Of a stretch of 64,000 nucleotides of DNA, positions 24,605 to 31,653 are shown in pieces; within the stretch, counting starts at the first letter, position 1; each line of letters starts with the position of its first letter. The stretch spans positions 62,001 to 126,000 of the forward strand of contig NZ_UAVD01000056.1 of assembly GCF_900460065.1 (NCBI RefSeq), given 5' to 3'. A model generated the notes under the pieces. That model did not search any database, was not told the DNA's origin, and worked only from the letters and a program-made list of their open reading frames with translations. Both the position numbers and the translations under genes were made by a program. Source of the stretch: Streptomyces griseus (lineage in GTDB: Bacteria; Actinomycetota; Actinomycetes; Streptomycetales; Streptomycetaceae).

Positions 24605-25353
24605 CCCAGCAGACAGACGGCGAGGGCGAGTGCGGGTAGGGCCGCCGCGTACGCCCATTGGGCGCGGGTGGCGGTCACTTCGTCGATGACCGGCATGGTG
24701 CCGGTGTAGCCACGGCTGACCATGGCGAGGTGGACGCGTTCGCCGCGTTCGTAGGAGCGGATGAACAGGGCGCCCGCCGAGGCCGCGAGCACCCGCCAGT
24801 GCCGTACGCCGCGCGCCTCGAAACCCCGGGAGCGGCGGGCGATCGACATGCGGCGCATCTCGTCGGTGACGACGTCCCCGTACCGGATCATGAACGAGGC
24901 GATCTGCACCAGCAGTGGCGGCAGCTTGAGGCGCTGGAGGCCGAGCAGCACGGCGCGCAGCTCGGTGGTGGAGGCCAGGAGCACCGAGGCGGCGACGCCG
25001 AGGGTGGCCTTGGCCAGGACGTTCCACGCGCCCCAGAGACCGGGGACGCTGACGGAGACGCCGAGCACGCTCGTCTGCTCGCCCGGCACCACGAACGGCA
25101 TGAGCAGGGCGAACGCGACGAACGGCACCTCGACGACGAGCCGCTTCAGCAGGAAGCCGACGGGAACGCGGGCCACCGCGGCGACGGCGGCGAGCAGGGC
25201 CGCGTACAGACCGAAGGCCCACATCGCCTCGCGCGGGGTGGCGACCACCACGAGGACGAAGCAGAAGACGGCGGCGAGTTTGCAGTGCGGGGGCAGGGCG
25301 TGGACCGGCGAGTGTCCGTGCCGGTAGAGCTTGTGGGCGTGGCCCGCGCCCAT
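24592..25353 (-). CDS. cbiQ: ECF transporter transmembrane coupling protein CbiQ
   Basis: 253 residues from ATG 25353, 1 bp after the cbiM stop. Four to five membrane helices are visible, plus the two coupling motifs: E-M-R-R-M-S-I-A-R-R-S-R-G-F and the later R-S-Y-E-R-G-E-R-V-H-L-A-M-V-S-R-G-Y (the A-R-G / M-x-x-R-G-Y helices that contact the ATPase). The start H-K-L-Y-R-H-G-H-S-P-V-H is typical of CbiQ. It links the substrate-binding CbiMN to CbiO. Confidence 0.94.
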   Translation of the reverse strand: MGAGHAHKLYRHGHSPVHALPPHCKLAAVFCFVLVVVATPREAMWAFGLYAALLAAVAAVARVPVGFLLKRLVVEVPFVAFALLMPFVVPGEQTSVLGVSVSVPGLWGAWNVLAKATLGVAASVLLASTTELRAVLLGLQRLKLPPLLVQIASFMIRYGDVVTDEMRRMSIARRSRGFEARGVRHWRVLAASAGALFIRSYERGERVHLAMVSRGYTGTMPVIDEVTATRAQWAYAAALPALALAVCLLGWTL

Positions 25354-25354
25354 G

Positions 25355-26530
25355 TCAGGCGTCTCCCTGGTCGCGGCGGTGGCCGGGGGCGCGGTCGGGG
25401 CCGGGGTCTCTGTCGGGTGCGGGGGCGGGGCCTCTGTCGGGGCCGGAGGCACGGTCGGGGGCGGGGCCGGAGGCGGCGTCGCGGTCCTGGCCGTGGGGGG
25501 CGGGGTCGTGATCGTGGCGGCGGCGGACCACCCAGAAGACCCCGGTACCGACGACGACGGTGGCGCTGACGCCGATCACTCCGGCGAGACCGCCCGAGAG
25601 GCGGGTGTTCGTGATGCCCCCGACGCCGTACTCGGCGAGCGGGGAGTCGGCCGCGCCGTGCTCCTCGGCCGTCTCGTCGATGCCCTGGTCGGCGGCGACC
25701 CTCTCCAGACCGTCCAGGTCGGTCGAGGCGTAGAAGGACACGACCCCGGCGAGCAGGAAGGCGGAGACCAGGCCGGTGATCCAGAACCCGCGGGTGGAGC
25801 GGGCCGCGAGGGGCGGTCCGGGATCACGGGGGGCGGCGGGGGCGTCGACCAGTTCGCCGTCGACGCGGAGCTTGAGGGGGGCGGCCAGGCCGCTGACGCC
25901 GTGGACGAGGTCGGGGCGCACGGCCAGGACGGCGCCCACGGTCAGCGCGGTGATGACCGCCTCGCCGATCCCGATCAGGGTGTGCACGCCGACCATGGCC
26001 GTGAAGACCTTACCGATCGGGACGTCGGTGGTGCCGCCGACCCAGTAGAGCAGCGTGAAGGCGGCGGCAGCGGCCGGTACGGAGATCAGGGCGGCGACGA
26101 ACGCGGAGGCGGTGGCCGATCTGCGGGTGCGCGGGAGCACCCCCGTCAGCAGCCGGAACAGGCCGTACGCGACGAGGACGGTGACCACGCCCATGACGGT
26201 GATGTTGACGCCGAGAGCGGTGAGGCCGCCGTCGGCGAAGAAGACGCCCTGCATCAGCAGGACCACGGAGACGCAGAGCACCCCCGTGTACGGGCCGACC
26301 AGGATCGCGGCCAGCGCCCCGCCCATGAGGTGCCCGCTGGTGCCGGCCGCGACCGGGAAGTTGAGCATCTGCACGGCGAAGATGAAGGCGGCGACGAGCC
26401 CGGCGAGCGGGGCGGTGCGCTCGTCCAGCTCACGGCGCGCGCCGCGCAGGCTGACGGCCACCGCGCCGACGGCGACCACCCCGGCGGCCACGGAGACAGG
26501 TGCGTCGATGAAACCATCGGGTACATGCAT
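25355..26530 (-). CDS. cbiM: Cobalt/nickel ECF substrate component, CbiM fused to CbiN (PDGLE)
   Basis: 391 residues. The mature start M-H-V-P-D-G-F-I-D carries the metal-binding N-terminus of CbiM (His2 with N-terminal amine). G-H-L-M-G-G-A-L-A follows near 66-74, and six to seven membrane helices run to about residue 215. Residues 250-335 contain two further helices around T-D-L-D-G-L-E-R-V-A, the PDGLE/CbiN part, so CbiM and CbiN are one chain here. The last 50 residues are a hydrophilic D/G/P/R-repeat tail. A Nur-like box and a leader hairpin lie upstream, which favours nickel, or shared nickel-cobalt, as the cargo; this is inference. Confidence 0.93.
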   Translation of the reverse strand: MHVPDGFIDAPVSVAAGVVAVGAVAVSLRGARRELDERTAPLAGLVAAFIFAVQMLNFPVAAGTSGHLMGGALAAILVGPYTGVLCVSVVLLMQGVFFADGGLTALGVNITVMGVVTVLVAYGLFRLLTGVLPRTRRSATASAFVAALISVPAAAAAFTLLYWVGGTTDVPIGKVFTAMVGVHTLIGIGEAVITALTVGAVLAVRPDLVHGVSGLAAPLKLRVDGELVDAPAAPRDPGPPLAARSTRGFWITGLVSAFLLAGVVSFYASTDLDGLERVAADQGIDETAEEHGAADSPLAEYGVGGITNTRLSGGLAGVIGVSATVVVGTGVFWVVRRRHDHDPAPHGQDRDAASGPAPDRASGPDRGPAPAPDRDPGPDRAPGHRRDQGDA

Positions 26531-26553
26531 GGGAAGGCTCCGCTTCCTGCGGG

Positions 26554-26582
26554 GTCCGCACGGTCTCCACGCCCGTGCGGAC
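26554..26582 (-). promoter_or_regulatory. Leader hairpin before cbiM
   Basis: Perfect 10-bp inverted repeat (26554-26563 with 26573-26582, 9-nt loop) in the 5' leader, 23 bp upstream of the cbiM ATG at 26530. The ribosome site that follows (AGGAAGCGGAG) lies in a second short GGAAG/CTTCC pairing. I saw no cobalamin-riboswitch B12 box. Confidence 0.65.
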
Positions 26583-26628
26583 GAGGTCCTGCGAGCGGGG
26601 TCATGAACCCATCAATAGTAGTGCCCTC

Positions 26629-26645
26629 CTGCGATCGATGCGCAA
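26629..26645. promoter_or_regulatory. Nur-like (nickel uptake regulator) box before cbiM
   Basis: CTGC-N9-GCAA, one mismatch from the palindromic core TTGC-N9-GCAA of the streptomycete Nur site (TTGCAA-N5-TTGCAA as I remember it). Read on the cbiM strand the upstream half also supplies TTGCGC, a plausible -35, with TACTAT about 19 bp downstream as -10. Repressor binding here would block cbiM transcription. Confidence 0.55.
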
Positions 26646-26742
26646 GAGCGGAGGCCCGGCAGGTGGATCGGACCCACCTCGCCACTTCCGCAAAATATGG
26701 GACATTAGAGGGCAGAGCTATACATATAGGAGGAGCCGGCCC

Positions 26743-27219
26743 ATGTCCCCTGTGATCGAAGTACATGCGCGCGCCCGGCTCATCACCGATGGCCCCCTGA
26801 CCCGCCCGGTCCCCGTCGATCTGCGCTACGACCCCGCCGACGAGCGGCGCACCGTCCACATAGGGCTGCCCGACGGCACCGACTGGTCCTTCGGCCGCGA
26901 CCTCCTGGAGCGCGGCCTGCGGACCCCCATCGAGCGCGGCGACGTCCGCGTCTGGCCGTGCGGCCGTACGCAGCTGATCGTGGAGCTGCACTCGACGGAC
27001 GGGGTCGAGGTGTTCCAGTTCGAGATCCGCACCCTGATCCGCTTCCTCGCCCGCACCCGCGCGCAGACACCGGCCACCGCGCCGGACACCGGCCGGGAAG
27101 CGCCGCCGCGACCGCCGTCCCGCACCACCCGCCCGGAGCGGGGCACACCGGAGCGGGGTGCGCGGACGGAGCAGCGGGACGCGCGGGCGGGACGGGGCGC
27201 GCAGACCGCTCGCGGCTGA
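26743..27219 (+). CDS. ssgE: SsgA-like sporulation/cell-division protein (probably SsgE)
   Basis: 158 residues. The SsgA-like domain fills about 1-110: V-P-V-D-L-R-Y-D-P-A-D, V-H-I-G-L-P-D-G, W-x-F-G-R-D-L-L-x-x-G-L, G-D-V-R-V-W-P and F-x-I-R-T-L-I-R-F-L-A-R-T are the conserved strands and helix. The Arg/Thr/Pro-rich tail (110-158) is extra. SALP proteins occur only in sporulating actinomycetes and steer septum placement and spore-wall turnover. The symbol rests on gene order near PBP and pmt (ssgE is SCO3158 in S. coelicolor from memory), not on alignment. ATG 26743 has an AGGAGG site 10 bp upstream. Confidence 0.85.
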   Translation: MSPVIEVHARARLITDGPLTRPVPVDLRYDPADERRTVHIGLPDGTDWSFGRDLLERGLRTPIERGDVRVWPCGRTQLIVELHSTDGVEVFQFEIRTLIRFLARTRAQTPATAPDTGREAPPRPPSRTTRPERGTPERGARTEQRDARAGRGAQTARG

Positions 27220-27340
27220 GGCGAGCGCGAGGCGGGGCGCCGGGATGCCGTTCAGTCGCGCCCCGAGCCCCGCCCGGCAGGACCGTCCGAAGCGGCGCCC
27301 GATGAGGCGTCCGGCCTCACGCCCGATGCCGGCGTCGATC

Positions 27341-27412
27341 CCGGTGCCGATGCCGGTGCCGACCCCGGTGCCGATGCCGGTGCCGACCCCGGTGCCGATG
27401 CCGGTGCCGACT
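27341..27412. repeat. 24-bp tandem repeats before the ABC permease
   Basis: Three 24-bp units (27341, 27365, 27389; the last differs in its final base), each two 12-mers, with degenerate 12-mers continuing on both sides (about 27323-27446). The non-genic gap 27220-27507 is open in the same frame from the ssgE-like stop to the permease ATG and would read D-A-G-A-D-P-G-A repeats. It looks like the tail of a lost gene or an unstable repeat tract. Confidence 0.8.
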
Positions 27413-27507
27413 GCGGCGTCGATCCCGGTGCGGACTCCGGCGCCGCGTGGAGGATGTCGCCTGCCCGCGCAGGCCGCCCCGGCCGCGCAGCCCGAGGAGA
27501 CCCTCCG

Positions 27508-28299
27508 ATGAGCACCCTCGCCCTCACCGTCCGCGACACCACCACCATGCTGCGCCGCAACCTCCTGCACGCCCGGCGCTACCCCTCGCTCACCCTCAAC
27601 CTGCTCCTCACGCCTGTCATGCTCCTGCTGCTTTTCGTCTACATCTTCGGAGACGTGATGAGCGCGGGCATCGGCGGCGGGGACCGCTCCGACTACATCG
27701 CCTACATCGTCCCGGGCATCCTGATGATGACCATCGGCTCCACCGTGATCGGGGCCGCCGTGTCCGTCTCCACGGACATGTCCGAGGGCATCATCGCCCG
27801 CTTCCGCACCATGGCGATCCACCGCGGCTCCGTGATCACCGGGCACGTCGTCGGCAGCGTGCTGCAGATCCTCGCCAGCCTGGTCCTGGTCGGAGCCGTG
27901 GCCGTGGCCATCGGCTTCCGCTCCGTCGACGCCACCGCCCTGGAGTGGCTGGCCGCCTTCGGACTGGTCACGCTGTTCGCCCTGGCGCTCACCTGGATCG
28001 CGGTCGGGATGGGCATGGCCAGCCCGAACGCGGAGGCCGCCGCCAACAGCGCACAGCCGCTGATCCTCCTCCCGCTCATCTCCAGCGCCTTCATCCCGGC
28101 CGACACCATGCCCGGCTGGTTCCGGCCGATCGCCGAATACCAGCCCTTCACCCCGGCCATCGAGACCCTGCGCGGCCTGCTCCTCGGCACCGGGATCGGC
28201 CACAACGGCTGGCTGGCCGTCGGCTGGAGCCTGGCCCTGATCGCGCTCGGCCACTGGTGGTCGAAGTCGCTGTTCCTCCGCGACCCGGCGGCACGCTGA
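27508..28299 (+). CDS. ABC-2 type transporter permease (DrrB-like), no ATPase partner nearby
   Basis: 263 residues. Six hydrophobic helices follow a cytoplasmic amphipathic start (residues 1-28, with R-R-N-L-L-H-A-R-R-Y-P), and the family's signature loop A-E-A-A-A-N-S-A-Q-P-L-I-L-L-P-L-I-S-S-A-F-I is visible as A-A-N-S-A-Q-P and S-S-A-F-I-P-A-D-T-M-P-G-W. The C-terminal G-W-x-x-A-L-I segment is usual too. These permeases export drugs, lipids or polysaccharides with a DrrA-type ATPase encoded directly upstream in almost every case; here only an in-frame repeat tract is upstream. A perfect 14-bp hairpin follows. Confidence 0.9.
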   Translation: MSTLALTVRDTTTMLRRNLLHARRYPSLTLNLLLTPVMLLLLFVYIFGDVMSAGIGGGDRSDYIAYIVPGILMMTIGSTVIGAAVSVSTDMSEGIIARFRTMAIHRGSVITGHVVGSVLQILASLVLVGAVAVAIGFRSVDATALEWLAAFGLVTLFALALTWIAVGMGMASPNAEAAANSAQPLILLPLISSAFIPADTMPGWFRPIAEYQPFTPAIETLRGLLLGTGIGHNGWLAVGWSLALIALGHWWSKSLFLRDPAAR

Positions 28300-28394
28300 C
28301 CACGTGCGGCGCCCCGGCCCCGTACCGCGCACGGCCCACCTGCCGCGCCCCCGCGCCTCGCCCGCCCTCGGCGGGAGGAACACCTCCGGAAGGG

Positions 28395-28427
28395 GAAAGC
28401 CCCCGTGCTGTTCGCACGGGGGCTTTC
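28395..28427. terminator. 14-bp hairpin terminator
   Basis: Arms 28395-28408 and 28414-28427 are perfect complements with loop TGTTC. It lies 96 bp after the permease stop and 115 bp before the convergent MMPL gene ends, so it can serve both. Confidence 0.85.
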
Positions 28428-28541
28428 GCTGTGCCCCGGTCCCCGTCCCCACAGGTAACCGGCGCTTCCGGGGCCGCGCTCCGCTCAGACGCGGCCCCGG
28501 AGCTGGGAGGACACCGTCAGGGCGGCGTCGGGGCGGACGGG

Positions 28542-30776
28542 TCAGACGCGGACGAGCTCGCGCTCTCCCTCACCGCCACCGTCCCCGTGCCCCTGCCCGG
28601 AGCCGGAGTCGTCGGTCAGCTGCTTCTGCAGCTTCTCGCCCTCCACGTCCACGTTGGGCAGCGCCCGGTCCAGCCAGCGCGGCAGCCACCAGGCCCGCTT
28701 GCCGAGCAGGGCCAGGACGGCGGGCACGATCGCCATCCGCACCACGAAGGCGTCGAAGAAGACGGCGATGGCGAGCGAGAAGCCGATCATCTTGATCATC
28801 TGCTCGCTGGAGCCGATGAAGCCGGAGAAGACCGCCATCATGATCACCGCCGCGGCCGTGACCACCCGGGCGCCGTGCTGGAAGCCGGTCACGACGGCCT
28901 GGCCCGGGCTCTCGCCGTGGACGTACGCCTCGCGCATCCGCGTGACGAGGAAGACCTCGTAGTCCATCGCGAGACCGAAGACCACGCCGACCATGAAGAT
29001 CGGCATCATGCTCATGATCGGGCCGGTCTGCTCGACACCGAAGAGGGAGCCGAGCCAGCCCCACTGGAAGACCGCGACGACCGCGCCGAGGGCCGCGACC
29101 ACCGAGAGCAGGAAGCCCAGGGCCGCCTTCAGCGGGACGAGGATCGAGCGGAAGACCAGCATCAGCAGGAGGAACGCGAGGCCGACGACGAGCGCCAGGT
29201 AGGGCAGCAGCGCGTCGTTCATCTTCTGCGAGAAGTCGATGTTCATCGCGGTGGCGCCGGTGACCAGCACCTCGGCCCCGGTGTCGGCCTTGATGTCCCG
29301 GCCCGCGTCGCGGATGTCGTGGACGACCTCCTCCGTGGCGTGGGAGGACGGCCGGTCCTTCGGGATGACCGTGATCGTCGCGGTGTCGCCGGCCTTGTTG
29401 AAGACGGGCGGGATGACGGCGCTGACGCCGATCGACTCGATCTCCTCGGCGACCCGGTCGGCGGCGGCCTTCCCGTCGGAGCTGTTCTTCGTGTCGACGA
29501 CGGCCAGCAGCGGACCGTTGAACCCGGGGCCGAAGCCGTCCGAGAGCATGTCGTACGCCTGGCGCTGCGTGGTCGACTTCGGCTGGGCGCCGTCGTCGGG
29601 CAGGCCCATCTCCAGCGAGGCGGCGGGTACGGCGATGATGCCGAGGCCGAGGACGCCGACGAGCATCACCCAGACCGGCTTGCGCAGCACGAACCGCGCC
29701 CAGCGGGTGCCCATGTTCGGCTTGGCCTCGGGACGCTTCTCCGCCTCGGCGGCCTTGCGCGCCTTGCGGCCCATGACCCGCTTGCCGGCGAAGCCGAGGG
29801 CTGCGGGCACGAGGGTGAGCGCGATGAGGACGGCGATGGCCACCGTTCCGGCGGCGGCGAAGCCCATCTTCGTCAGCATCGGGATGTTGACGACGGCCAG
29901 GCCCACCAGGGCGATGACCACGGTCAGGCCCGCGAAGACGACCGCGGACCCGGCCGTTCCCACGGCCCGCCCGGCGGCTTCCTCGTGCTCCCGGCCCTCG
30001 GCCAGTTCGGCACGGTAGCGGGAGACGATGAAGAGGGCGTAGTCGATGCCGACCGCGAGACCGATCATCATGGCGAGGATCGAGGTGGTGGAGCCCAGGT
30101 CGAGGACATTGGCCAGCGCGGTGATCGTGGAGACCCCGATGCCGACCCCGACGAGCGCGGTCACCAGCGGGAGTCCGGCGGCGACCAGCGAGCCGAAGGT
30201 GATGACCAGGACGATGGCGGCGATGACGACACCGATGATCTCGGCGGTCCCGGTGTGCGGCATGACCTGGAGGGCGTCGCCGCCGATCTCCACCTTCATG
30301 CCGTTCTGCTGGGCGTCCTTGCCCACGTCCTCCAGGGAGTCCCGGGTCCCGTCGGTCAGCTCCATGGAGTTGACCTTGTAGGAGACCGAGATGTACGCGG
30401 TCGAACCGTCCTGGCTCACGGCCTGCTGCTCGAACGGGTCGGCGACCGAGGCGATCTGGTCCGAGCCGGACTGCAACTTCTTGACGATTCCGGTGATCTC
30501 GCTCTTGTTGGCGGGATCGGTCACCTTCTCGTCCCCGGGCGCCTTGAAGACGACACGGGCGGTGGCACCGTCGGCGCTGGTGCCGGGGTTGCGCTGATCC
30601 AGCAGGTCGAAGGCGCGCTGCGCCTCCGTACCGGGGATGGAGAAGGAGCTGGAGGTGGCGGCGGGCGCGGTGGCCGCACCGATTCCGGCGACCGCCAGCA
30701 GCGCCACCCAGATCAGGGCGACGAAGCGACGGCGGCGGAAGGTGAGCCGTCCGAGCTTGTAGAGGAAAGTGGCCAC
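28542..30776 (-). CDS. MMPL-family RND transporter
   Basis: 744 residues. Two repeats of one helix, a large external domain and a five- to six-helix bundle are visible; the repeat boundary is near 345-370. The proton-relay helix of the MMPL family appears as G-L-A-V-G-I-D-Y-A-L-F in the first half and G-L-A-M-D-Y-E-V-F in the second, with Asp-Tyr pairs in the expected places. Members export lipids, siderophores or drugs across the membrane. The GTG start at 30776 is 120 bp downstream of the tetR stop on the same strand, so the regulator probably controls it. Confidence 0.92.
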   Translation of the reverse strand: MATFLYKLGRLTFRRRRFVALIWVALLAVAGIGAATAPAATSSSFSIPGTEAQRAFDLLDQRNPGTSADGATARVVFKAPGDEKVTDPANKSEITGIVKKLQSGSDQIASVADPFEQQAVSQDGSTAYISVSYKVNSMELTDGTRDSLEDVGKDAQQNGMKVEIGGDALQVMPHTGTAEIIGVVIAAIVLVITFGSLVAAGLPLVTALVGVGIGVSTITALANVLDLGSTTSILAMMIGLAVGIDYALFIVSRYRAELAEGREHEEAAGRAVGTAGSAVVFAGLTVVIALVGLAVVNIPMLTKMGFAAAGTVAIAVLIALTLVPAALGFAGKRVMGRKARKAAEAEKRPEAKPNMGTRWARFVLRKPVWVMLVGVLGLGIIAVPAASLEMGLPDDGAQPKSTTQRQAYDMLSDGFGPGFNGPLLAVVDTKNSSDGKAAADRVAEEIESIGVSAVIPPVFNKAGDTATITVIPKDRPSSHATEEVVHDIRDAGRDIKADTGAEVLVTGATAMNIDFSQKMNDALLPYLALVVGLAFLLLMLVFRSILVPLKAALGFLLSVVAALGAVVAVFQWGWLGSLFGVEQTGPIMSMMPIFMVGVVFGLAMDYEVFLVTRMREAYVHGESPGQAVVTGFQHGARVVTAAAVIMMAVFSGFIGSSEQMIKMIGFSLAIAVFFDAFVVRMAIVPAVLALLGKRAWWLPRWLDRALPNVDVEGEKLQKQLTDDSGSGQGHGDGGGEGERELVRV

Positions 30777-30896
30777 GGGGGCGTACTCCCGGTCAGGTCG
30801 TATGAGTGGAGTTGGGCGTGAGGAACCAGCCCGACGACGAGAGCGGCGTGTCAGGTGGAGCGTCGGGGAGAGGGCCGTGCGGGTGGGACGGGGACG

Positions 30897-31469
30897 TCAG
30901 ACACCGAGGGCGGGGAGAACCACGGAATCCACGTAGTCGATGAGGAACTCCTGGTCGACAGGGCGGTCCTCGATCAGCTGCCGGGCGGCCAGCGCGCCGA
31001 CCAGCATGTGCGGGATGTACTTCAGCGCCGGATTGTCCGGTCGCAGTTCACCCCGGTCCATCGCCCGTTGCAGCATCTGGTCGAAGCCGGTCATCTCCGG
31101 CTCGATCAGCAGCTCGCGCAGGGCCTGGAGCAGCTCGGGGTACTCATGGACGGCATGGCTCAGACCCCGCATCAGCGCGGCGTCCTTCTCCATCTGGCAG
31201 TCGTCGGTCCGGCTCAGCGCGGTGTGGAAGTCCCCGCGCAGCGAGCCGGTGTCGATGTCCGCGAGGTTCCCCGGCTTGTTGTGCCGCAGCGCCTTCGCGA
31301 CCAGTTCGGGCTTGGAGCCCCACTGGCGGTAGAGGGTGGCCTTGCTCGACCGGGTACGGGCGGCGACGGCGTCCATGGTCAGGGCGTCGTAACCGACCTC
31401 GCGGAGCAGGTCGAGGACGGCCTCGTACAGCTCGGCCTCACGCTCGGGGGTCAGCCTGGTGCGTGCCAT
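30897..31469 (-). CDS. TetR-family regulator
   Basis: 190 residues. The DNA-binding N-terminus (about 8-55) contains L-T-M-D-A-V-A-A-R-T-R-S-S-K-A-T-L-Y-R-Q-W, the usual helix-turn-helix with the Tyr at the start of helix 4, followed by the TetR_C_11-like ligand domain (about 75-190). ATG 31469 has a strong AAGGAGG site. It lies just upstream of the MMPL transporter on the same strand and faces the tricorn-protease gene. Two palindromes with a CGAAAC core in the divergent gap are likely its operators. Confidence 0.92.
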   Translation of the reverse strand: MARTRLTPEREAELYEAVLDLLREVGYDALTMDAVAARTRSSKATLYRQWGSKPELVAKALRHNKPGNLADIDTGSLRGDFHTALSRTDDCQMEKDAALMRGLSHAVHEYPELLQALRELLIEPEMTGFDQMLQRAMDRGELRPDNPALKYIPHMLVGALAARQLIEDRPVDQEFLIDYVDSVVLPALGV

Positions 31470-31537
31470 GTGCCGACCTCCTTCGCTTCACCTGTCCGGT
31501 GTCCCGCTCATTCTCACTCAGTCCCGCTCAGCATCGA

Positions 31538-31552
31538 ACGAAACTGTTTCGT
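31538..31552. promoter_or_regulatory. Candidate TetR operator, site 1
   Basis: A 15-bp palindrome ACGAAAC-T-GTTTCGT, perfect about a single central base, 68 bp upstream of the tetR ATG. The core CGAAAC is shared with site 2. Confidence 0.7.
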
Positions 31553-31578
31553 ACAGCTGAACCGTACCCGCACGGTCC

Positions 31579-31600
31579 AGCGAAACGAAATCGTTTCGCT
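31579..31600. promoter_or_regulatory. Candidate TetR operator, site 2
   Basis: Perfect 10-bp arms (31579-31588 AGCGAAACGA and 31591-31600) around a 2-bp AA centre. It starts 27 bp after site 1 ends, on about the same DNA face by 4 turns between centres, and lies 53 bp before the protease start codon. Both sites fall between divergent tetR and tricorn genes. Confidence 0.7.
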
Positions 31601-31653
31601 TGTGTTCTGCACCACAAGTTGCCCCCGGACCCGCACCCCGAAAACATTGGGGG

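Noticed and set aside
26531..26742. Cobalamin riboswitch in front of cbiM
   Set aside because: No B12 box or matching paired elements; the leader is short and shows a Nur-like site instead.
27341..27412. CRISPR-like array from the 24-bp repeats
   Set aside because: The units are contiguous with no spacers and no cas genes are near.
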